From: Aldehydirespirator sp965117015
Lineage (GTDB): Bacteria > Actinomycetota > Acidimicrobiia > Acidimicrobiales > Aldehydirespiratoraceae
NCBI GenBank assembly: GCA_965117015.1
Contig: OZ220747.1
Span: 1,984,001 to 2,048,000, forward strand
Length of the DNA: 64,000 bases
Direction of reading: 5' to 3'
The first letter of the stretch is position 1; each line of letters begins with the position of its first letter. Positions 25,257 to 32,926 of this stretch are shown here, piece by piece. The notes under the pieces are model-generated. The model had not been told where the DNA came from. It saw only the letters and a program-made list of their open reading frames with translations, and made no database searches. The position numbers and the translations under genes were made by a program.

Positions 25257-26959
25257 CCGGGCACGCCGAACTCCGTGTCGCCGGTACCCCCGCATCAGCC
25301 GGAGTCGCGCTGGGGCCCGCAGTGGTGATCGACGATCAAGAGGTGACGGCAATCGATGGCGCCGATCCGCGGGCGGCGTTCACGGACGCCGTCGCCGAGG
25401 CGAGCCGAGAGCTCCAGTCGATGTGCGAAGCAGCCCGATCCGCGGGGCGGGCCGAGGCCGGCGACGTCCTCGAGGCCCAGGCGCTGATGGCCCGAGATCC
25501 GATGCTTGTCGACACGGTGAGCACCGCCCTCGACGACGGATTGAGCCTGGATGCCGCGCTGACCCGCGCCGATGAGGAGATCAGCGGCCTCTTCGCCTCC
25601 ATCGACGACCCGTACATGGCGCAGCGAGCGCAGGACGTGAGCGAGGTCATCGAGCGGATCCGCCGGCGCCTCGCCGGAGTCGACTCGCCCGACCCGCGGT
25701 TGATCGGCGTTCCGTCCGTCCTGGTGGCGAGGTCGGTAACCGCGGCCGACACCGCCGTCCTCGATCCCGAGCTGGTGCTCGGGTTCGTCACCGAGACCGG
25801 CGGTCCGACCAGCCACGTAGCCATCATCGCCCGGTCGCTGGGCGTCGCCGCCGTGGTGGGAGCCAGCGGGGTAGTCGCCAGCGTCAGCACCGGTGAGGAA
25901 GTCGCACTGGACGGGTCGACGGGCGACGTGGTCATCCTCCCGAGCGAGAGCACCGCCGCGGACTTCCGGGCTCGCCGGGCCGCGGCTGAGGCGGAGGCGG
26001 CCGCGGCCGACCGGTTCCGGGGGATCGGCGTGTCCTTCGGCGGACGACCGATCGGAGTGTCGGCCAACGTCGGGTCCAGCGAGGACATCGCTCGGGCCGT
26101 CGAAGCGGGCGCGGAGGGCATCGGGTTGCTTCGCACCGAGTTCCTGTTCCTCGACCGTACCGAAGCACCCACCGAGCAGGAACAGGTGGACTTCTACTCC
26201 CTCGCCGGATCGTCCTTCAGTGAGCCGGTGGTCGTCCGCACGTTCGACATCGGCGGGGACAAGCCTGCGCCGTACCTGGAGGTCGAGACGGAGGAGAACC
26301 CGTTCCTCGGTGTGCGGGGGGCGCGCCTGTACAGCCGCTGCCCGGAGGTGTTCGACACCCAGGTGCGGGCCATCCTGCGGGCCGCCGGTGCCAGTGACAT
26401 CCAGATGATGCTCCCCATGGTCTCCACCGTCGAGGAGGTCATCGAGCTGCGCGGCCGGATCGAGCAGGCGGCGGCGAGCCTCGAAGCGGAGGGTGTCCCC
26501 CATGCCGTGCCGCCGATCGGGGTGATGGTCGAGGTCCCGTCAGTGGCCCTGACGGCCGCGGCGGTGGCGCCGCACGTCGACTTCTTCTCGATCGGCACGA
26601 ACGACCTCACCCAGTACGCGCTGGCGGCCGACCGTACGAACGGGTCGCTCGACAACCTCCAGGATGCGCTCCACCCCGCGGTGCTCGCCCTCTGTGAGCG
26701 CACCGTGGCAGCCGCCCGGCGCCACGACATCAGCGTCTCGGTCTGCGGTCTCGTGGCGGCCGATCCTCTGGGCGCGGCAGTGCTCACCGCCATGGGCGTC
26801 GACAAGCTCTCGGTGAGCGCCCGGTCCGTCAACCTCATCAAGTCGGTGATCGACTCGCTCGATCGGGCCGAGACGGGCCCGATGGTGGAGGCGTCCCTGA
26901 GCGCGCCGACGGCCGGCGATGTTCGACGCATCGTCCGCGACGCACTGGACCGAGCGTGA
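25253..26959 (+). CDS. ptsI: Phosphotransferase system enzyme I
   Basis: A 568-residue EI. The phospho-accepting histidine is H188 in GGPTSHVAII. The PEP-binding barrel shows GIGLLRTEFLF and DIGGDKPAPYL, then FFSIGTNDLTQY and the catalytic cysteine in SVSVCGLVA. It autophosphorylates from PEP and passes the phosphate to HPr, encoded 3.8 kb downstream in the same set. The start is GTG in a GTGA overlap. Having its own EI makes this operon independent of any general PTS, which many actinobacteria lack. Confidence 0.93.
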   Translation: MTGHAELRVAGTPASAGVALGPAVVIDDQEVTAIDGADPRAAFTDAVAEASRELQSMCEAARSAGRAEAGDVLEAQALMARDPMLVDTVSTALDDGLSLDAALTRADEEISGLFASIDDPYMAQRAQDVSEVIERIRRRLAGVDSPDPRLIGVPSVLVARSVTAADTAVLDPELVLGFVTETGGPTSHVAIIARSLGVAAVVGASGVVASVSTGEEVALDGSTGDVVILPSESTAADFRARRAAAEAEAAAADRFRGIGVSFGGRPIGVSANVGSSEDIARAVEAGAEGIGLLRTEFLFLDRTEAPTEQEQVDFYSLAGSSFSEPVVVRTFDIGGDKPAPYLEVETEENPFLGVRGARLYSRCPEVFDTQVRAILRAAGASDIQMMLPMVSTVEEVIELRGRIEQAAASLEAEGVPHAVPPIGVMVEVPSVALTAAAVAPHVDFFSIGTNDLTQYALAADRTNGSLDNLQDALHPAVLALCERTVAAARRHDISVSVCGLVAADPLGAAVLTAMGVDKLSVSARSVNLIKSVIDSLDRAETGPMVEASLSAPTAGDVRRIVRDALDRA

Positions 26960-28464
26960 CCGCCGCGCTCGACACCCGCGTGCTGCGGATAACCCGGTGG
27001 CTGCTCGACCAGGAGCAGCCGAGAAGCACCGCCTCGGTGGCCGCCGACCTGGGGCTGAGCGAGCGAGTGGTCCGGTATCGCCTGGACCACATCGATCGGT
27101 ACCTGCGTTCCTGCGGCGCCGAGCTGGTGCGAAAGCGAGGCTTGGGCCTCGTGGTCGAGGGGCCGCCCGATATCCGGGCCCGGATCACCGCCGATCTTCC
27201 GCCCCTCTCCGACGCGCCCAGGGTCTACGCCCCGGAGGAGCGGATGCGCATCCTTCTCGCCGCGCTGCTCTGGTCCGCGCCGTCGGTGGTGTCCCTAGAA
27301 CAACTCCACCTCGAACTCCAGGTGTCGAAGACGTCGGCGCGCCGCGATCTGCGGGCGGGCGAGCCATGGCTGGAGCGCAACGGGCTGCCTCTGGTGCGCC
27401 GACCCGGGAAGGGAATAACCGTTGTCGGAACCGAGCGCCGCATCCGGCAGGTCATCGTGCAACTCATTCTCGAGGCCATCCCCGAGGAGGTGCTGCTGCT
27501 CCAGCTGGCAGAAGACCCGACGGCTCGGTCGGCGGCGAACGTCCGCGTTCCCGTGGGGCTGCGAGAGCGGATCTTCACCCTGCCGCTGCGGGACACGGCG
27601 GCGATCGTGCGCTCGAGCCCACTGGGCCAGACCCTCACATCGGGCCGCAGCGACCTCGTCTTCGCGCTGTTCCTGGCGGTGTCGGTAGCGAGGATCCGCG
27701 AAGGGCACAGCGTGGCCGTGGAAGCCGGTCTGCACCGATCGGTGATGGATCATCCCATCGCCGCCAGCGTCGCCGAAATCGTTCCCGGCCTTGAGAGGCT
27801 CGTGGGGGCGTTCCTGCCCGCTCCCGAGATCGCGGCGGTCACCGAGTACCTGCTCGGCCTTGACGCACTCGACACCGTGAGGTCGGACTCGGCCTCCATC
27901 AGCGCGGATCTTCTCGACCGGATCATGGGATTCGCGGGCGAGCATCTGCATGCCGCGCTCCGCGAGGATCTGGAACTCCGGCGAGGTCTGGCGGCGCACC
28001 TGGAACGGCTCGGCGTACGCCTTCGCTATGGCCTGCCGGTCCACAACCCGCTGTTGCACGAGGTGCGCGAGCGCTACCCCGACGTCTACGACGTCGCAGT
28101 GGCGGTCGGCGCGCTGATCGAGTCAGCGATGCAGGTGCCGATCGTTGAGGACGAGATCGGCTTCATCACGATGTACCTGTCCGGCGCGATGGAGCGCGCC
28201 CGTCTGACACCCCGGCGTCGCGCCCTGATCGTGTGTCCGAGCGGGATGGCAACCGTCTGGGTCCTGGTGTCTCGGATCCAGGCCGAGTTTCCCGAACTCG
28301 ATCTCGTCGAGGTTCTCTCGGAGAGGGGCTATGAGGAACTCGCCCACGGCGAGTTCGACCTTGTGATCTCCACGGTTCCGCTGGTGGAGAACAACATGCC
28401 GGTCGTGGTGGTCAGCCCGTTGTTGTCGGCTACAGACGTCAGCAGGTTGGCCCGTTACGCCTAG
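26956..28464 (+). CDS. PRD-domain transcriptional activator (MtlR/LicR-like)
   Basis: A 502-residue regulator. Two helix-turn-helix units lie in residues 1-170 (STASVAADLGLSERVVRYRL and SLEQLHLELQVSKTSARRDL). Two PTS-regulation domains follow (about 190-290 and 300-410), then an EIIB-like domain with the cysteine of IVCPSGMATVWVL near 425. No EIIA-like tail is present. In the EIxxx-H-LLG pattern of PRD1 and the EIGF..H pattern of PRD2, the usual histidine appears as tyrosine (TEYLLG, TMYLSGA), so phospho-control may be altered. An upstream PRD2 histidine (PVHNPLL) remains. It starts at GTG overlapping ptsI and probably controls this operon. Confidence 0.85.
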   Translation: MTAALDTRVLRITRWLLDQEQPRSTASVAADLGLSERVVRYRLDHIDRYLRSCGAELVRKRGLGLVVEGPPDIRARITADLPPLSDAPRVYAPEERMRILLAALLWSAPSVVSLEQLHLELQVSKTSARRDLRAGEPWLERNGLPLVRRPGKGITVVGTERRIRQVIVQLILEAIPEEVLLLQLAEDPTARSAANVRVPVGLRERIFTLPLRDTAAIVRSSPLGQTLTSGRSDLVFALFLAVSVARIREGHSVAVEAGLHRSVMDHPIAASVAEIVPGLERLVGAFLPAPEIAAVTEYLLGLDALDTVRSDSASISADLLDRIMGFAGEHLHAALREDLELRRGLAAHLERLGVRLRYGLPVHNPLLHEVRERYPDVYDVAVAVGALIESAMQVPIVEDEIGFITMYLSGAMERARLTPRRRALIVCPSGMATVWVLVSRIQAEFPELDLVEVLSERGYEELAHGEFDLVISTVPLVENNMPVVVVSPLLSATDVSRLARYA

Positions 28465-28643
28465 CCCCCGCGGCCCGGGCTTCCCAGTGCGCTAGGCGGT
28501 GTCGGAGACCACTCCTGCACGCACACAGCCAACACGGAGGCGCGCCGAAATGTCGTATACAGATGGTGCGGTATTGGCAGTAGCGACGGCCGTCCATCCG
28601 GTGGAGGCTTGAAGCTGTCACTCGACGCTAGGAGGACCCGCGC
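28465..28643 (+). promoter_or_regulatory. Gap before the EIIC gene
   Basis: A 179-bp gap separating the dehydrogenase-to-regulator part of the operon from the transporter genes, so a second promoter is plausible. I see no convincing -35/-10 pair. A strong AGGAGG at 28630-28635 sets the EIIC start 8 nt later. Confidence 0.4.
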
Positions 28644-29783
28644 ATGTTACAGCGTGTTCAACGTTTCGGCGGCTTCCTCTCCAGCATGGTCATACCGAAC
28701 ATCGGTGCGTTCATTGCCTGGGGATTCATAACCGCCCTGTTCATTCCGCCCGGCTGGCTGGAGAAGACCGGCCTCGACTGGGACTGGGGGGCGATCACCG
28801 GGAACACGGTCGGCCCGATGATCAAGTACCTGCTGCCCCTGCTTGTCGCCTACACCGGCGGCAAGCTGATCCACGGCCACCGGGGCGGCGTCCTCGGCGC
28901 CGTCGCAGTGATGGGCGTCATCGGCGGCGCCTCCTTCGAGCTGGCAGAGGGCGCCGTCATCGGCGATCCGCCGCAGTTCCTGGGCGCCATGGTCGTAGGC
29001 CCGCTCGCCGGCTACGTGATGAGGGAGATCGACAAGTGGCTGGAGGACAAGCGCCCCGCCGGGTTCGAGATGCTGATCAACAACTTCTCCCAGGGCATCG
29101 CGGGCCTGTTCCTGGCCATGCTCGGCTACGTCGTCATCGGTCCCATCATGTCGTGGCTTGCCGAGCGCTTCGGCGACATGGTGGAGGGCCTCAGCGACGC
29201 CGGGCTGCTGCCGTTGATGGACCTGCCCATCGAGGTCGGCAAGGTGCTGTTCCTCAACAACGCCATCAACCACGGCGTGCTTACGCCGCTCGGCGCCACG
29301 GACGTGACTGAGAGCGGCCGGTCGATCTACTACATGCTCGAGTCGAATCCGGGCCCCGGCCTAGGGCTCCTGCTCGCCTACTGGTTCGCCGGCAAGGGTC
29401 TGGCGAAGCTGTCCGCTCCGGGCGCCATCGTCATCCACTTCCTCGGCGGCATCCACGAGGTCTACTTCCCGTTCGTCCTGATGAACCCAGTGATGATCGG
29501 GGCCATGTGGGCCGGTGGAATCACCGCCGACATCGTGTTCGTGATATTCGATGCGGGCCTGACCGGGCCGCCGTCTCCGGGAAGCATCTTCGCCTACTTC
29601 ACCTTCACGCCGAGCGATGGAGCTGCGGCAGCCGGGGTGTACCTGGGCATGGCCGCCGGGGCGGCTGCGGCGTTCGTGGTCGGAGCCATCCTGCTGCGGT
29701 TGTTCCCAGTCAAGGAGATGGACGACACCGACGACGACGACACGTCGCTGGGAGATGCCATGGAGGGTGTCCCCCTGGCGTAA
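28644..29783 (+). CDS. PTS mannitol-type EIIC permease
   Basis: A 379-residue membrane component starting LQRVQRFGGFLSSMVIPNIG, as in the MtlA family. The GIHE motif (FLGGIHEVYFPFVLMNP) binds sugar in this family. LPLMDLPIEVGKVLFLNNAINHG is also typical. It forms a dimeric channel that moves the polyol while it is phosphorylated from the separate EIIB. The C-terminus ends in an acidic DDTDDDD stretch rather than a fused EIIB. The family covers mannitol, glucitol-like polyols and some pentitols, so mannitol is only the default guess. Confidence 0.9.
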   Translation: MLQRVQRFGGFLSSMVIPNIGAFIAWGFITALFIPPGWLEKTGLDWDWGAITGNTVGPMIKYLLPLLVAYTGGKLIHGHRGGVLGAVAVMGVIGGASFELAEGAVIGDPPQFLGAMVVGPLAGYVMREIDKWLEDKRPAGFEMLINNFSQGIAGLFLAMLGYVVIGPIMSWLAERFGDMVEGLSDAGLLPLMDLPIEVGKVLFLNNAINHGVLTPLGATDVTESGRSIYYMLESNPGPGLGLLLAYWFAGKGLAKLSAPGAIVIHFLGGIHEVYFPFVLMNPVMIGAMWAGGITADIVFVIFDAGLTGPPSPGSIFAYFTFTPSDGAAAAGVYLGMAAGAAAAFVVGAILLRLFPVKEMDDTDDDDTSLGDAMEGVPLA

Positions 29784-29792
29784 TCAGGCACG

Positions 29793-29862
29793 GAGGTTGC
29801 GTTGGTCCCCCAATGGCGCAACCTCAGGAGGTCGGAGCGGCGGAGGTGTCCGCCGCTCCGAC
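29793..29862 (+). promoter_or_regulatory. Tandem hairpins between EIIC and EIIB genes
   Basis: The first stem is GAGGTTGCG (29793-29801) with CGCAACCTC (29817-29825). The second is GTCGGAGCGGCGG (29831-29843) with CCGCCGCTCCGAC (29850-29862), a perfect 13-bp stem with a 6-nt loop. No T-run follows. They probably slow transcription or protect the upstream mRNA, setting different levels of EIIC and the soluble EIIB/EIIA/HPr. Confidence 0.6.
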
Positions 29863-29927
29863 ATCTCTGCCTCGTTTGGCTACGTTGTTACGGATAGATC
29901 GCTTGAGACAAACAACGGAGGGAAATC

Positions 29928-30257
29928 GTGACAGAGCGAGTCACTAAGGCAGCAGACGAAGTGAAGCTCATCGTCTTCGCCTGCGAAGCGGGCATGGGAA
30001 GCAGCCTGATGGGGGCCAACCAGCTGAAGCGCATGGTCAAGAAGGCGAAGCTGGAAATCTCGGTCATTCACACCCCTGTGGGTCAGCTGACCGCTGCCGC
30101 CGATGTGGTGGTCGTCCATAAGGGCCTGGCCAAGCAGGCCCGCGAGAAGGCGCCCGGCGCGGTCATCGTTCCGTTCACCCTGTTCGTGAACGATCCAGCC
30201 GTGAAGCAGCTGGTCTCCACGCTGGCCGCGGGCGATCCGCTCGTCTCGAAGTTGTGA
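29928..30257 (+). CDS. PTS mannitol-type EIIB
   Basis: A 109-residue soluble EIIB. The P-loop FACEAGMGSSLMG places the phospho-cysteine at C19. The fold continues through VKKAKLEISVIHTPVGQL and VVVVHKGLAKQAR. It takes phosphate from EIIA and gives it to the polyol bound in EIIC. It starts at GTG 29928 after GGAGGG. In E. coli this is one domain of MtlA, whereas here EIIC, EIIB and EIIA are three separate genes. The stop overlaps the EIIA start. Confidence 0.9.
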   Translation: MTERVTKAADEVKLIVFACEAGMGSSLMGANQLKRMVKKAKLEISVIHTPVGQLTAAADVVVVHKGLAKQAREKAPGAVIVPFTLFVNDPAVKQLVSTLAAGDPLVSKL

Positions 30258-30718
30258 ATGCCGTTACCGACGACGGCCTCGGAAGGGTCCTGACCCCGGA
30301 CGACATCGTGCTCGGCTGCCGGGCCGAATCCAGGGACGAGGCCATCGAGTTCTCCGGCAGCCTGCTGGTCGCCCGAGGCTCGGTGTCCCCCGAGTACGTC
30401 GACGGAATGAAGCAGCGTGAGGAAGTCGTCTCGACCTATCTGGGCAACGGCGTCGCTCTTCCCCATGGAGTGCTCGAGAGCAAGGGCTACATACGCTCGA
30501 CCGGGATAGTGGTGGCCCAGTATCCCGACGGCGTCGACTGGGGACCGGGAACGGCCCGCCTGGTGGTGGGGCTGGCCGCGGCCGGAGACGATCACGTGCG
30601 CGTGCTGTCGAGACTCGCCGAAGTTCTTCAGGACGAGGAACTCTGCGAGAGGTTGGCGCAGTCGGACGATGTCTCGTTCGTCCATGATCGGCTGACTGCG
30701 CCGCCATCCGATGACTGA
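30254..30718 (+). CDS. PTS mannitol/fructose-type EIIA
   Basis: A 154-residue EIIA of the mannitol-fructose type. The phospho-histidine is H71 in GNGVALPHG, preceded by MKQREEVVSTYLG. It relays phosphate from HPr to EIIB. The start GTG 30254 overlaps the EIIB stop (GTGA). ATG at 30258 is out of frame with the EIIA reading and is ignored. The small HPr gene follows after an 18-bp gap. Confidence 0.9.
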   Translation: MNAVTDDGLGRVLTPDDIVLGCRAESRDEAIEFSGSLLVARGSVSPEYVDGMKQREEVVSTYLGNGVALPHGVLESKGYIRSTGIVVAQYPDGVDWGPGTARLVVGLAAAGDDHVRVLSRLAEVLQDEELCERLAQSDDVSFVHDRLTAPPSDD

Positions 30719-30736
30719 GCCTGATTGGAGGGACTG

Positions 30737-30991
30737 GTGTATCTGGAGGTTGTCATCACCAACAGCCATGGTCTTCACGCCCGACCGGCCGCTGAGTTGG
30801 TAGAGCGGATTGCGCGATTCGATGCGGGTGTTCAGATCGAGGTGGGCGACAAGACGGCCAGCGCGGCCAGCATCATGAGCCTGCTCGCCTTGGGGGCCAG
30901 TCCCGGCAACACGGCTCGCATCACCTCCGACGGTCCGGACGCCGAGGAAGCCATGAACGCGGTCGTGGCCGTTCTCACCGAGGACAGCTGA
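30737..30991 (+). CDS. ptsH: Phosphocarrier protein HPr
   Basis: An 84-residue HPr. NSHGLHARPAAELV carries the phospho-accepting histidine H14. ASIMSLLALGAS contains S45, at the position of the regulatory Ser46 of Gram-positive HPr. Whether an HPr kinase exists is unknown. GTG at 30737 is preferred because GGAGGG lies just upstream and it begins the first beta strand VYLEVVI. A TTG at 30725 would add four residues. It carries phosphate between the EI and EIIA encoded in the same cluster. Confidence 0.9.
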   Translation: MYLEVVITNSHGLHARPAAELVERIARFDAGVQIEVGDKTASAASIMSLLALGASPGNTARITSDGPDAEEAMNAVVAVLTEDS

Positions 30992-30992
30992 C

Positions 30993-31295
30993 ATGGCCCG
31001 TCTCGATCATGAGGGTCTGTCGGCGGCGGTTGCCGCGGCTGTCGGCGCGTCTCCGGACACATCCGGCACCGCTGACCTCGTTTCCGAGCGGGGCTTCATC
31101 ATCGTGGCGGCCGAAGTCGGTGATCTCAAGAGCGCATTCAAGAGGGCCAAGAAGATCGACGGCTACCGGTGGGTGGCGATCAACCGCGAGGACCTCTTCG
31201 GCGCGAACCCGCTCTCGATTGGATCCAAGGTCGGGATTCTCGACGCCAACGGCCGGGTCCTGAAGAACGCGGACTCGCCCCGCAGGAAGGTCTGA
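30993..31295 (+). CDS. Hypothetical protein, last gene of the PTS operon
   Basis: A 100-residue, mildly basic, soluble-looking protein that starts one base after the HPr stop. I recognise no family. Visible features are a predicted alpha-beta pattern (SERGFIIVAAEVGDLKSAFKRAKKIDGYRWVAIN) and a closing strand (KVGILDANGRVL) before a basic tail. The length and place recall small accessory proteins in polyol PTS operons, such as GutM. I see no sequence likeness to support that identity. Confidence 0.65.
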   Translation: MARLDHEGLSAAVAAAVGASPDTSGTADLVSERGFIIVAAEVGDLKSAFKRAKKIDGYRWVAINREDLFGANPLSIGSKVGILDANGRVLKNADSPRRKV

Positions 31296-31340
31296 ACTCA
31301 GTCGGGGCGCTGCTGTGGCGTCCTCCGGCCGGCGGGTCCT

Positions 31341-31435
31341 CCGGCCGGCGGGTCCTGTCGTCGAGTCAGATGACCGACACGGGCTTCGCCCTATTCGTCG
31401 GTCATCTGACTCGCCGCCACCCCCCGGCCTGGCCG
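31341..31435. repeat. 95-bp direct repeat with internal palindrome, right copy
   Basis: Matches 21586-21680 with a single mismatch (ATT for ACT in the loop). The 17-bp arms are at 31362-31378 and 31397-31413. Its first 16 bp are duplicated in tandem just upstream (31325-31340). It lies 45 bp after the last PTS gene and ends 40 bp before the SDR start. Confidence 0.8.
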
Positions 31436-31475
31436 GCGCGCCCGTTGCACCGGTGCCTGTCTACGCTGCCCTCGT

Positions 31476-32246
31476 ATGGATCCTGACCGCTATCGCAGCC
31501 TTTTCGACCTGACGGATCGCACCGCCATCGTTACCGGTGGCACGCGGGGGATCGGGCGGTCTATCGCTGAAGGGCTTGCGTGTGCTGGTGCGCGGGTGGT
31601 GGTTGCTTCCCGGTCTGCTGAGGCTTGCGCAGCTACTGAGGCTCGCCTCACCGATGCGGGCTTCGACGCGCTGGGGGTGCCCACCCATATGGGCGATATC
31701 GACGCGGTCGAGGCTCTCGCGGCCGTCACGGTGGACCGTTTCGGCGGTGTGGACATTGTGGTCAACAATGCGGCCAATGCGCTGGCCCAGCCGATCGGGG
31801 CCCAGACCGCGGCCGCGTGGCAAAAGTCCTTCGAGGTGAACCTTCAGGGCCCCGCGCTGCTGGTCCAGGCCTGCCTGCCCCAGTTGGAGGCCAGTCCGCA
31901 CGCCTCGGTGGTCAACGTGATCAGCGTGGGGGCGTTCATGTTCTCGCGGGGCTTCTCGATCTATGGCGCCATGAAGGCGGCGCTGCTGTCGTACACCCGG
32001 GCCGCAGCCGGCGAGCTGGCGCCGCGCGGGATCCGGGTGAACGCTCTGGCGCCTGGACCGGTGGACACCGACATGGTGCGCAACCAGGGTCCTGAGGCGG
32101 CCCGGTCGATGGGCGCGGGGACTCTGCTGGGCCGCCTGGCCCATCCCGACGAGATGGTGGGTCCGGCGCTGCTGCTAGCCAGTGACGCCGGCCGGTTCAT
32201 CACCGGCCAGGTCCTCGTCGCCGACGGAGGCCTCCACCCCCACTGA
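31476..32246 (+). CDS. Short-chain dehydrogenase/reductase
   Basis: A 256-residue classical SDR. TGGTRGIG (near residue 21), the NNAAN variant of NNAG, the serine in ISVGAF and the YGAMK pair are present. The C-terminal TGQVLVADGG is typical of the glucose/3-oxoacyl-reductase group. ASRSAE after strand 2 suggests NADP preference, only weakly. It follows the right-hand 95-bp repeat directly and so lies outside the PTS island as defined by the repeats. Its last 72 bp overlap the end of the convergent acidic protein gene. Confidence 0.83.
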   Translation: MDPDRYRSLFDLTDRTAIVTGGTRGIGRSIAEGLACAGARVVVASRSAEACAATEARLTDAGFDALGVPTHMGDIDAVEALAAVTVDRFGGVDIVVNNAANALAQPIGAQTAAAWQKSFEVNLQGPALLVQACLPQLEASPHASVVNVISVGAFMFSRGFSIYGAMKAALLSYTRAAAGELAPRGIRVNALAPGPVDTDMVRNQGPEAARSMGAGTLLGRLAHPDEMVGPALLLASDAGRFITGQVLVADGGLHPH

Positions 32247-32822
32247 CGTTTCGTCGGTGTTCTCGCCGGCGGTGTCTTCGGCTTGCTCGCCGGTGGCGTC
32301 GGTGTTCTCGCCGGCGGTGTCTTCGGCTTGCTCGCCGGTGGCGTCGGTGTTCTCGCCGGCGGTGTCTTCGGCTTGCTCGCCGGTGGCGTCGGTGTTCTCG
32401 CCGGCCGTGTCTTCGGGGGGAGTGTCTTCGCTGGCGGTGTCTTCGTCGTCGTCGGCATCCTCAGCATCTTCGGCATCGTCAGCGCCGCTCTTCGCCTCGT
32501 CGTCCCCGGTTTCGTCCTCGGTGTTGTCGCCTTCGGCGTCGGGAGCCGCGGTGTCGCCGCCGCGCAGTCGCTGGAGCGCCTCGGCCGCCTCGCGGTACCT
32601 GGCTTCGGCCTCGGCCGTCTCGGCGGCAGGGGCCTTGCGGTCGTTCAGCTTGCGCACGGCTGCGGCCGCGTCGTCCTTCGCCTTCTCAGCCTTCTTCAGA
32701 GCGCGCTCGTGAGCCTGCTGCTCACGGTCGGCGATGAGATAGGTGTTGTAGAGGGTCAGGGCCGCGGCGGTCTCGTCGTCCAGTGGGCGTTTCTTCGGGG
32801 CTTTGGTTGCACTGTCGGGCAT
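32175..32822 (-). CDS. Acidic repeat protein of unknown function
   Basis: A 215-residue protein with two parts. Residues 1-88 are charged and helical (ADREQQAHERALKKAEKAKD, then RYREAAEALQRLRGG), probably a coiled coil. The rest is strongly acidic low-complexity sequence with 15-residue repeats EDTAGENTDATGEQA, from perfect 45-bp DNA repeats. No signal peptide is seen. The reading is supported by the ATG at 32822, by codon bias in the helical part, and by repeats that keep frame. Its 3' end overlaps the SDR gene by 72 bp, which is unusual, so the C-terminal end is less certain. Function unknown. Confidence 0.6.
   Translation of the reverse strand: MPDSATKAPKKRPLDDETAAALTLYNTYLIADREQQAHERALKKAEKAKDDAAAAVRKLNDRKAPAAETAEAEARYREAAEALQRLRGGDTAAPDAEGDNTEDETGDDEAKSGADDAEDAEDADDDEDTASEDTPPEDTAGENTDATGEQAEDTAGENTDATGEQAEDTAGENTDATGEQAEDTAGENTDETSVGVEASVGDEDLAGDEPAGVTG
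32256..32415. repeat. 45-bp tandem repeats in acidic protein gene
   Basis: Units at 32256-32300, 32301-32345 and 32346-32390 are identical, with about 25 bp of a fourth. Period 45 keeps the reading frame of the minus-strand gene (15 residues per unit). Copy number is likely to vary between strains. Confidence 0.85.
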
Positions 32823-32926
32823 CAGCAGTCCATGTGTGCGTCTCGGCCGCCCGCAGGCGGCGCGCTCTCATCGTGGAGCAGAACGTACTACGGTATCTGG
32901 CTGTCGCGATCCAGGAGGAGTCCTGC

